A stretch of DNA of 64,000 nt, taken from assembly GCF_963169125.1 (NCBI RefSeq), contig NC_084802.1, forward strand, positions 114,828,903 through 114,892,902, in the 5' to 3' direction. Origin of the DNA: Humulus lupulus (lineage: Eukaryota > Streptophyta > Magnoliopsida > Rosales > Cannabaceae). The position numbers were made by a program, and so were the translations under genes. Of this stretch, positions 56,301 through 64,000 are shown piece by piece (positions within the stretch are counted from its first letter, which is position 1; each line of letters starts with the position of its first letter). Below the pieces are notes generated by a model. The model was given only the letters and a program-made list of their open reading frames with translations. It did no database searches and had not been told where the DNA came from.

Positions 56301-57017
56301 ATTCAAGGCTTTGAGTCTTTTCCTCGACTCAGTGTTGATGTTGTCCTAGATAGAGGGATTGCTCAGCTGACAAATGTAAGTACTCTACCACAAGATAGAT
56401 TGTTACTTACGTTAATGCTTTGTAGTAACTTTTTGTTTTTCATGCAGACGCTTATGACCTTCTGTCACGCCCAGCAGCGATCGGTCGATTATAAGGAGTT
56501 GATTAAGGTCCTAAATGATCAACTTGTGGAGGCTCGAGCGAAAACGGACGCTCTTCAGTCCAAGCTGGAGCAGGCGGAGAAGACTGTGACTGAGCAAAAG
56601 GAGTCTCTCAAGGGGTTGGCTGATGGGAATAATCAGCTAACCCAAGCCAACAAATCCTTGACCGATCAGCTAGATGGACTGACTCGTGAGAACGAGGGCT
56701 TAGCTTGCGAGAACGAGGGACTAATTAGCGAGAATGAAGAGCTGAAGCAAGAGAAGCAGGCTGATCTAACCCGCTACGAGGAGACCTACTTCAACTGCTT
56801 CTACCAGGTGTGGAAGCTAAATAAACCCCTCAAGCTCGACTTTCTGACCGATGAGATCCAGGCAGAGGAGCTCGCCAGATGTGAGGCCAGGGCTACTAAG
56901 GAAGCTGCTAATCCTACTGGTCATGGACCTGCCTCCTCTACACTATCATTCCGAGTGAGAGGAGCAGCTGAAGCCGAGGAGGGGGTTGATCAGCCTACCA
57001 GAGCAGCACACCAGTGA
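53400..57017 (+). pseudogene. Multi-exon antisense accessory gene of the Retand element
   Basis: Opposite in direction to gag-pol. Inferred exons: 5' UTR about 53400-53574; coding 54555-55887, 56021-56375 and 56448-57017. Introns: 53575-54554 (GTAAGT...TTTGTAG, ending directly before the ATG), 55888-56020 (AG|GT...TTTGCAG) and 56376-56447 (AAT|GTAAGT...CATGCAG). The first coding junction (phase 1) and the second (phase 0) keep the frame. Exon 2 has a domain with 'PLHPYF', 'FQIAPNGIQALSALYIL', 'DEPTPHEVHYLFDF' and 'ITYLSGIAHKSNPRKYYRE', the plant putative gypsy type transposon domain. Exon 3 is Pro/Arg-rich. Exon 4 has a coiled coil (56500-56770, repeated ENE units). TAG stops at 55161, 55695 and 55872 and a frameshift near 56220 inactivate it. 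Confidence 0.75.
53575..54554 (+). other. 5' UTR intron of the antisense gene
   Basis: Donor TTGA|GTAAGT and acceptor TTTATTTTTGTAG|ATG. The 3' third (54100-54345) is GC-rich with at least eight CTCGGA(C/T) words, the same core as the LTR minisatellite 1 kb away. Confidence 0.6.
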
Positions 57018-58022
57018 CTCCTCATCCTGCTAGAGCGCTCTTGCATGACCAGTTGTAGTCCTACCAGTTTTTATCATAGTTTGTTTTATTTCTTATACTT
57101 TTGCTCGTATGATTGAGCTATTTGGCATTTGCACTTTACTTTCCTTTTTTGTCTAGCTTGGAACTTTTAAGTCTTTTTACATTTGAGACATTACAAGTTT
57201 ATTGTGAATAGTAAAGTTTCTATATGCCTTAAACCTTTACATGGGTATTTAGTTTTCTAACTTAGAAATTCTAAACATTTCATAAGTCCATACTAAATAT
57301 ACTTCCCCATGCTCTTATTGCTCTAACATTTTATGAGCTTAACTTTTATTATCACACAAATATCTGTTTCTAACTTAAAATTTTAAAAATTCTAAGTTAC
57401 TAAAGCTTTGTCACACAAGTTAGCTTAATGGCTTTTTTAGACTTCTAAATTTACAAGTCAGCCCAAAAATAGATATCTTTGCTCGTGCTCTTATTGCCTG
57501 TGTTGAAGTGCACACCAGTATACTCTATGTGCCCCCCAAGTGATTGAGGGTTAAAAAATCCTTGATCACTTGCTACTTGACTGAATTTGTTCGAGCAGTG
57601 ACTACTCGTGAAACACATAGAATATACAAACATATTTCAGCAGTTAACCATTACAAAAACATGCAACTATTTAAACGTTGGTCTTTCATCTCATGATACC
57701 GACTAGTTGAACACTGTCCGGTATATATGTATTTTCAATTTTTTAGAAGACCTGTTTTGTTTAAATCATAATGACAGTTGAACACTGCCAAGCAAGAATA
57801 ATCAACACATATGCAAAATTTGTAGCAAGATTTGACCACGCTGCGCGTGATCTCTTTTATTACTCGTAATAATAAATGACAAAATGTGTCTAACAACGAG
57901 TTTCAAACAAAATAACATTGTTCAAAATAACATGACTGGTTAGCAAATAGCCAGTTCACAAACAAAAAACTTAAATAACAAGTTAAGCACTTGATACAAA
58001 GCTACTACTCTGTAAGCAGTAT
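57018..58022. other. Non-coding AT-rich spacer between the convergent antisense gene and pol
   Basis: Both genes point into this spacer, so it should contain the 3' ends of both transcripts. It is AT-rich with no credible ORF; GTTGAACACTG(T/C)C occurs twice (57704, 57777). Confidence 0.6.
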
Positions 58023-59249
58023 TTATTGATAATATTTCCTCAAGTGCTCGCCATTCCAGTAATTCCTGATCAGCTCTCCATTTAACCGAGCCAGCTTGTA
58101 GGTGCCCAGTGGCAAAACTTGCTCAATTTGATATGGTCCTTCCCAGTTTGGTCCTAGCACACCAGCTGCTGGGTCTCTGACAAACACCTTTCTGAGGACC
58201 AAATCTCCGACCTGGAACTTTCGATCTCGGACTTTGGAATTGAAGTAGCGCGCCACTTTTTGCTGGTGACCAGTAACTCTCAGGTTTGCCTCCTCTCTTC
58301 TCTCCTCGAGGAAGTCTAAGGATTCTGCCAGCAATTGATGATTCTCCTCTTGGTTGTACATGGTCCTTCTATGAGATGGTGGGTCTATCTCCACAGGTAT
58401 CATGGCTTCATACCCATATGCCAAAGAAAATGGGGTATGTCCAGTTGTTGTCCGAGCAGTAGTCCTGTATGACCAAAGGACTTCTAGTAACTCTTCCGCC
58501 CAAGCACCCTTAGCTCGCTCCAGGTGCTTTTTCAGAGTGTCCTTCAATGTCTTGTTTACCGCTTCAACCTGCCCATTGGCTTGTGGATTGGCTACCGAGG
58601 AGAAACTTTTTGTGATGCCATGCCGAGTGCAAAAATCGATAAATATGTCGTTGTCAAATTGGGTGCCGTTGTCAGACACTATCTTCTTAGGTAGACCATA
58701 GCAACATATTATGCTCTTAACCACAAAGTCCAACACTTTCTTCGATGTGATCGTGGCTAATGGTTCGGCCTCAGTCCACTTAGTGAAATAATCTACTGCA
58801 ACCATTGCAAACTGTACTCCTCCTTTCCCTTTGGGCAACTTCCCGAACAGATCAATACCCCACACTGCAAAAGGCCATGGACTTTGCAGTTGCTTCAAGA
58901 CATTTGGGGGCGCTCTGGGCACTTTAGAAAATATTTGGCATTTGTCACACCTCTTCATATATTCCATAGAGTCCTCGTTCATGGTAGGCCAGAAAAATCT
59001 TTGCCGCAAGATCTTTTTAGATAGACTCTGCCCCCCAGCATGATCTCCACAAAACCCTTCATGCACCTCAGCTAATAAATTCTTTGACTGGTCGGGTGTT
59101 ATGCACCTGAGTAGAGGTAAGGAATACCTTCTTCTATACAACACCCCATCCATCATGGTGTACCTAGCAGCTTGCCTCATAATCTTCCTTGCTTCATTAC
59201 GTTCCTCTGGGAGGGTCCCTTGCTCAAGATAAGTGATGATGGGGGTCAT
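58023..59249 (-). pseudogene. Retand integrase (open 408 codons)
   Basis: Complete domain in one open stretch. Zinc-binding: 'EVHEGFCGDHAGG' and 'CDKCQ' (about 58935-59070). Core Asp in 'WGIDLFGKL' (about 58830-58860), second Asp in 'IVSDNGTQFDN' (about 58650-58680), Glu in 'ANGQVEAVNKTLKD' (about 58540-58580). C-terminal 'FQVGDLVLRKVF' and 'GPNWEGPYQIEQVL' (about 58110-58220). No chromodomain, as usual for Tat. It is in frame with the RNase H region upstream but separated by TAG 59250-59252, so it is part of a broken gag-pol. The catalytic residues all look intact. Confidence 0.9.
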
Positions 59250-60212
59250 CTAGGTGTCAGCTATCATGATCGGCATGGCCTCTTGTTCATCAATGCTCGA
59301 ATCTGCCAAGTATTCTACCGGTACTATATTCAGAGTTTCGACATCTTTTGCACTAGCTAGCTTTGCTAGAGCATCTGCATTAGAGTTCTGCTCCCGTGGT
59401 ACTAGTTTGATGGTATACTCCTCGAACTGTGCTAGCATATCTTTGGTCTTATTTAAGTATGCCACCATGCGTAGGCCCCTTGCCTGGTACTCCCCCAAGA
59501 CTTGGTAGACCACCAATTGGGAATCATTATTTACTTCCACCGATCGGGCACGTACATCTCTAGCCAGTCACAAGCTTGCTAGGAGGGCTTCATACTCCGC
59601 CTCATTGTTAGAAGCATTGAATCCGAATCTCAGTGCACAATGAATTCGGTGCTTCTCTGGTGTGACCAATATAATTCCATCTCCTGAATGATGCTCATTC
59701 GACGACCCATCAACAAAAAGTTTCCAAGTAGGAAGTTCTTCTTTCTGCACAGTAACACTCTCTTGCTGGTCGGGAACATCAGTGATTCCGGTACATTCAG
59801 CGATGAAATCTGCCAAAGCTTGACCCTTAATAGTAGTCCTCGGCTGGTACTTGAATTCGAATTGGCCTAACTCAACTGCCCATTTAAGTAGCCGACCAGA
59901 TGACTCCGGATTCTGTAAGACTTGGCGTAGAGGCTGGTCAGTAAGGACCTTAATGGGGTGTGCTTGGAAGTATGGCCGCAATTTTCGTGATGCAAGTACC
60001 AAGCAGTAAGCCAACTTTTCGATCACGGGATACCGGGACTCTGCTCCTATCAATCGCTTGCTGACATAGTACACAGGATGCTGCACTCTATCCTCCTCTC
60101 ATACTAAGGCAGCACTAACAGCATGCTCCGTGACTGCTAGGTACAAAAAGAGGTCTTCTCCATCAACTGGCTTAGAAAGAACAGGAGGTTGGGCCAAATG
60201 CTCCTTTATGGC
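59250..60212 (-). pseudogene. Retand dual RNase H region
   Basis: The retroviral-type domain, 'HPVYYVSKRLIGAESRYPVI' with 'VLTDQPLRQVL' (about 59900-60080), is followed by a second archaeal-type RNase H: 'WKLFVDGSSNEHHSGDGIIL' (Asp, about 59670-59730), 'NNEAEYEALL' (Glu, about 59580-59610), 'VNNDSQLVVYQVLGEY' (Asp, about 59490-59535) and 'NADALAKLA' (Asp, about 59360). Having both is a mark of the Tat lineage. In-frame TGA at 60099-60101 and 59568-59570 and TAG at 60213-60215 interrupt it; no frameshift. Confidence 0.88.
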
Positions 60213-61103
60213 CTAGAAAGCTTGTTCACATTCTGCTGTCCACTCAAACTTCTTGCCTCCTCTAAGCAGGTTAAAAAACAAGACGCACTTGTCCGTTGAT
60301 TTCGAAACGAACCTGCTTAGAGCTGTAATCCTCCCAGTCAAGCTTTGTACATCCATTATTCTAGCTGGAGACTTCATTTCTATGAGAGCCTTTATTTTTT
60401 TTCGATTTTCCTCTATTCCTCGGGAGTTCACAATAAACCCAATAAATTTTCCAGAACCCACTCCAAATGAGCACTTGAGGGGGTTTAGCTTCATGCTGTA
60501 TTTTCTCAGTATTGCAAAGCACTCCTCTAAGTCTCGCACGTGCCCTTCAGCTTCCTTTGACTTCACCAGCATATCGTCTACGCACACCTCCATGCTTTTG
60601 TCGATTAAGTCGCGAAACATACCGTTCACCAAACACTGATAGGTAGCCCCTGCATTCTTCAGTCCGAAGGGCATGACCCTATAGCAGTATAGTCCTATAC
60701 CTGTTCGGAAGCTAGTATGCTCTTCATCAGGAGGATGCATGCTGATCTGGTTGTACCCCGAATATGCATCCATGAAGGACAATGTCTCATGACCAGAGGT
60801 TGCGTCTACCAACTGGTCTATTCTTGGTAAAGGAAAGCAATCCTTTGGGCATGCTTTGTTCAGATCAGTAAAACCTACACAATTCCTCCACTTTCCATTG
60901 GGTTTGGGCACCAACACTGGGTTTGAAACCCAGGCAGGGTAGTATGCTTCCCTGATAAACCCATTCTCCTTTAACCGCTCTACTTCCTCCTTAAGAGCTT
61001 TTGCTCGATCCTTGTTAAGCAATCTCCTCTTCTGCTGCACTGCTGGATAGCTTTCATGCATGTTGAGCACATGGCTGATCACAGTTGGTGAGATACCCAC
61101 CAT
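60213..61103 (-). pseudogene. Retand reverse transcriptase
   Basis: A 296-codon open stretch with all RT blocks: 'VERLKENGFIREAYYPAWVS', 'NPVLVPKPNGKWRNCVGFTD', 'FMDAYSGYNQI', 'PFGLKNAGATYQ' and catalytic 'VCVDDMLVKS' (about 60570-60595), where the usual Tyr before VDD is Cys and both Asp are kept. 'GFIVNSRGIEENRKKIKALI' follows. It is in frame with gag-protease upstream (TGA at 61140-61142 between) and RNase H downstream. Confidence 0.9.
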
Positions 61104-61319
61104 ATCCTTGTGAGACCAGGCGAAGACATCTTGATTCCTTCACAAGAATTCTATCAGCTGTGCTCTCACCTCTGCTTTCAACTTTTTTCCAATTTTGACC
61201 CCTCTCGTCGGGTCATTCTCATCTATAAGGACCTCCTCTAACTCCTCGGACGGTCCCACATCACTTTCATAATCCCCAAAGTGAGGATCAAAGTCCCTTC
61301 CCTCGCTTTGGGCAACGCC

Positions 61320-64000
61320 CTATTTGGTGACTTCATCACCAGATGGGGTCTTCTGCTTTTTTAAACCAAGAGTGCTCTCTTGGCCAAACTCCTCTAACAT
61401 CTCTTCATCAGTTATAACTGCAAGACTCTGGTTGACATCCATCTCATCCACTTCCTCTCTCTCAACACATACAATCATATTGCTCTCCTTGGCCCCCTTC
61501 TTTGCCTTAGCTACCGAGGCATTATAGCACTCCCTAGCCTCCCTCTGGTCTGCTTGGACACAGCCTATGCCAGCACTGGTCGGGAACTTAATAGAAAGGT
61601 GCCAGATTGAAACTACCGCATGTAAGTTTGTGAGCAGTGGTCGACCAATAATCACATTGTAGGCGGACGGGCAATCAACAATCAAAAACTCGGTCATTAC
61701 GGTTTCATGCCTGGGAGCTTCCCCCGTCGTGACTGGCAACTTGATTGTCCGAGCTGGTGACCATCCTTCTATAGTAAACCCATAAATGACTTGAGAGCAC
61801 GACTTCAAGTCATTGACAGATAGCTTCATCTTCTCGAAGGAGGACTTATAAATAATGTTCACAGAGCTCCCTGTATCGACCAGACATCTCTTCACTTTCA
61901 TATTAGCAATTTGGACTGTCACAACAAGATGGTCATTGTGAGGATACCTCACGTGTCGGGCATCTTCTTCAGTGAAAGTGAGGGAATCACTTTCATATCT
62001 TGGGTTCTTCGGTGGTCGCTCCTCCACTGTCATAACTTCGGAGGTGGATGCCGCATCCAATTCGTGACGAAGGGTGCGAGCATACCTCTCCCTTGCCTTG
62101 TTGCTATCTCCAGCAAGATGTGGTCCTCCACATATAGTATCTAGTGTGAAGTCCACAGGTTCAGGTTGCAAAGGTGGGGATCGTTGTCGCTTGAACCCAG
62201 GATTGTTGTTGCTCCCCTCTCCTTGGGTCTTCTCTGCTTGATACTTTTTTAGCTTCCCCGACAAGAGGAGAAACTCTATCTCATCTTTGAGATGATTACA
62301 CTCATTCGTGTCGTGACCATAGTCTCCATGGAAGCGACAGAACTTGTTCATATCTCTCTTACTCATCTCCTTCTTGATTGGTGGGGCTTTCCGGTAAGGG
62401 ACCTCTTGATGACTGGCCAAGTAGATCTCTGCTCGACTCGCCGAAAGGGTGGTGTAGTTGGTGAATCGAGGTTCATACTTAGTTGGCTTGTCGTTTGGTC
62501 CTGACTTAGCCTTCTTCTCATTGTGGCGGTCAGACCCGTTATTCCCACGTTTATTACCACCACCTTGATCATTCCCACCATTCTTGGGGGGATCATTCGA
62601 CCCGCTCGGATTGTTCAATCCATTTTCTCCCTTCTCAATTGCATGATCCAACTTCATATACTTATCTTCCCGGTCTAAAAATTGTTGCAATGTTGAAATT
62701 GGATGACGATGGATGCTGTCCCACAAAGGACTTCGATAGATAATGCCGGAAGAGATCGCCACCATCTTCCCCTCATCTCCAACCGCAGTAGCTCGGTTAG
62801 CTTCTCTCATGAACCTTTGAATGTAGTTCTTGAGAGACTTATCTTTTCCTTGCCTAATATCCACCAAGTGATTGGCATAAATAGGAGGGGTTCGAGCAGT
62901 ACTAAACTGCCTACAAAACTCCTTCCTAAAACTTTCCCAAGAAGTGATGGAGTCTGGTTTAAATTTCCAGTACCACTCATGGGCAGTGTCTGACAATGTG
63001 GAGGGGAAGACTCTGCAGCGATAGTCATCACTCACCCCGAGCAGCTCCATTTGATCTTCAAACTTTCCAACGTGTCTTACCGGGTCTTCCTTTTCTGTAT
63101 AAACTGGCAGTACCGGTGCTTTGTATTTCACTGGTGGTTGAGCTGCTCTAATTCGAACACAAAAAGGGCTGCCACTTCTGTGGTCTACTGGATCAATCGT
63201 AGCTGGTTGTTTTGACAAACTCTGGACTGCTATTGTCAAAGCATCAAGCTGGGCTTGGATGCCTGGGGCCACTGCTGGGGACTCACTTTTGGGACCACCC
63301 GGTCGGGTGTTCCTATCCGGCAAACCATCATCGAGTATTTCTACTCGACTGGCAGGACGGATTGGCTCTTGCCCTTCGACCGGGACGGTCCTCCTTCTAT
63401 CATCAATGACGTCCCTCAAGTCCTTCTGAGCAGTGTGCTTTCCCAAACTATCGAACACCGTACTCCGAGTCTTCTCGGAAGGTTTGCTGGGTGGAACGTG
63501 CTCCTTGCCACTACGCTGGTTGGGATGCCGTGGTGGCCTTCCTATCTGGGCTGGTCGATCCTCTCCTCCTCGATGATTATTATTATTCTTCTCCTTAGAA
63601 TGGTTAGTGTGATAACTCTCAGCTTCATCACGCCCATGCCCATCATTGAAGTGGGAAGTCTCATTGCCACGAGGAGCTTTATTGTGCTCCTGCTCAGGAG
63701 GTGTTTTCTTGCTGCTTGACTTGTGACTCCCTAACCTAGAAGTCTCTGATCGGTGGCTCCTTGAGGGGGTTTTGGAGTTCCCCCTTTGAGTTGAGGCAGT
63801 GCGCGATCGGACTCCATCCTCCTCATGACCAGGTGGGTTACTACCACCTCTGCCCGGTCTATCAGTTTTCTTACGACCAGCTTCTGTGGTCCTTGTCTCT
63901 ATGGGGGCTGCCACCCTAGGTGCAACCTGGGCATTGGCTCGGGTCAGCTGCGTAGTTGCCTCCAGAGCGAGTGCAGCTTCACGATGTCGCCTGTCGGCCT
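61320..64000 (-). CDS. Retand gag and aspartic protease, start beyond window
   Basis: Open from the window edge to TAG 61320-61322 (about 893 codons). The likely ATG is beyond 64000; codons upstream of 63914 remain open with 'AALALEATTQLTRA'. A long polar, charged N-terminal region (63150-63900) precedes the Gag domain 'HEWYWKFKPDSITSWESFRK' and 'EFCRQFSTART' (about 62880-62985). A zinc-binding 'CRFHGDYGHDTNEC' lies near 62300-62345. Protease: 'CLVDTGSSVNIIYKSSF' (about 61840-61890) and 'SAYNVIIGRPLL' (about 61640-61675). Then an acidic tail to the stop. Gag packages RNA and the protease processes the polyprotein. The frame continues past the stop into RT without a shift. Confidence 0.88.
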   Translation of the reverse strand, partial: ADRRHREAALALEATTQLTRANAQVAPRVAAPIETRTTEAGRKKTDRPGRGGSNPPGHEEDGVRSRTASTQRGNSKTPSRSHRSETSRLGSHKSSSKKTPPEQEHNKAPRGNETSHFNDGHGRDEAESYHTNHSKEKNNNNHRGGEDRPAQIGRPPRHPNQRSGKEHVPPSKPSEKTRSTVFDSLGKHTAQKDLRDVIDDRRRTVPVEGQEPIRPASRVEILDDGLPDRNTRPGGPKSESPAVAPGIQAQLDALTIAVQSLSKQPATIDPVDHRSGSPFCVRIRAAQPPVKYKAPVLPVYTEKEDPVRHVGKFEDQMELLGVSDDYRCRVFPSTLSDTAHEWYWKFKPDSITSWESFRKEFCRQFSTARTPPIYANHLVDIRQGKDKSLKNYIQRFMREANRATAVGDEGKMVAISSGIIYRSPLWDSIHRHPISTLQQFLDREDKYMKLDHAIEKGENGLNNPSGSNDPPKNGGNDQGGGNKRGNNGSDRHNEKKAKSGPNDKPTKYEPRFTNYTTLSASRAEIYLASHQEVPYRKAPPIKKEMSKRDMNKFCRFHGDYGHDTNECNHLKDEIEFLLLSGKLKKYQAEKTQGEGSNNNPGFKRQRSPPLQPEPVDFTLDTICGGPHLAGDSNKARERYARTLRHELDAASTSEVMTVEERPPKNPRYESDSLTFTEEDARHVRYPHNDHLVVTVQIANMKVKRCLVDTGSSVNIIYKSSFEKMKLSVNDLKSCSQVIYGFTIEGWSPARTIKLPVTTGEAPRHETVMTEFLIVDCPSAYNVIIGRPLLTNLHAVVSIWHLSIKFPTSAGIGCVQADQREARECYNASVAKAKKGAKESNMIVCVEREEVDEMDVNQSLAVITDEEMLEEFGQESTLGLKKQKTPSGDEVTK

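Larger units (their letters stand above)
51883..64000 (-). mobile_element. Retand-type Tat element (Ty3/gypsy), 5' end beyond window
   Basis: Minus-strand element: 3' LTR 51883-53157, purine tract complement near 53161-53168, opposite-strand accessory gene 53400-57017, gag-pol 58023 to edge. A gag-pol carrying two RNase H domains is a mark of the Tat lineage, and an extra gene on the opposite strand between integrase and the 3' LTR is known in Retand-type members. It interrupts the leader of the family A gypsy element, so it inserted later. It is the youngest-looking large element here, judged by the absence of frameshifts in gag-pol. Confidence 0.9.

Noticed and set aside
62703..63719. Plus-strand ORFs of 96 and 154 codons
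   Set aside because: Shadows of the Retand gag frame on the other strand.
1..64000. Host cellular genes
   Set aside because: Every long ORF resolves to gag, pol, the Tat accessory gene, repeats or shadows; no other protein family was recognised.

Overview
This window is plant nuclear DNA, almost certainly angiosperm and probably eudicot. It consists almost entirely of nested LTR retrotransposons and their remnants. I found no cellular protein gene, tRNA gene or complete rRNA gene. The evidence is the set of plant-specific families present: Ty3/gypsy elements of the chromovirus (Tekay/Del-like), Athila and Tat/Retand lineages; Ty1/copia elements; and a Cassandra-type miniature element carrying 5S rRNA-derived sequence. 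AT-rich intergenic spacers and spliceosomal GT-AG signals agree with this. I cannot name the species.

Layout. 1-1523: part of a long LTR of 'family A' (TGTAAC...GTTACA, about 2.2-2.5 kb) on the minus strand. 1524-5265: decayed pieces of Tat, copia and Athila elements. 5270-12900: a minus-strand Athila derivative with a 1.5 kb tandem duplication, interrupted by a family A solo LTR (7646-10103, target-site duplication CATAT). 12900-14796: Athila gag on the plus strand, then a copia LTR and gag. 14797-21523: a minus-strand gypsy element ('gypsy B') with PBS, 5' LTR, an unusual leader ORF and a decayed gag-pol. 21524-24585: a decayed multi-exon accessory gene of Tat type next to a Tat LTR. 24586-29497: dismembered family A gypsy element invaded by a copia LTR, a Tat LTR and, inside that, an intact-looking Cassandra element (27404-28211, TSD GGTGG).

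29498-64000 is one nested stack. A minus-strand copia element (29498-32103 and 44215-44653) was hit twice. 'Gypsy C' (32104-44214, TSD GGTTT) inserted first in window order and itself carries a family A solo LTR (33172-35329, TSD GAAAA). A family A gypsy element (44654-51882) inserted second and was then split by a Retand-type Tat element (51883 to beyond 64000). The Retand element is the best preserved: 1.3 kb 3' LTR with a 35-bp hairpin minisatellite, a multi-exon gene on the opposite strand (53400-57017), and a gag-pol frame (58023 to the window edge) with six stop codons and no frameshift.

The most interesting signals concern introns in retroelements. A 1530-bp GT-AG segment is present in one gypsy C LTR copy and precisely absent from two others. 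Family A LTRs share a splice donor and acceptor at constant positions, flanking a fast-changing GC-rich self-complementary segment. The Retand antisense gene has three introns, two of which join coding exons in phase.
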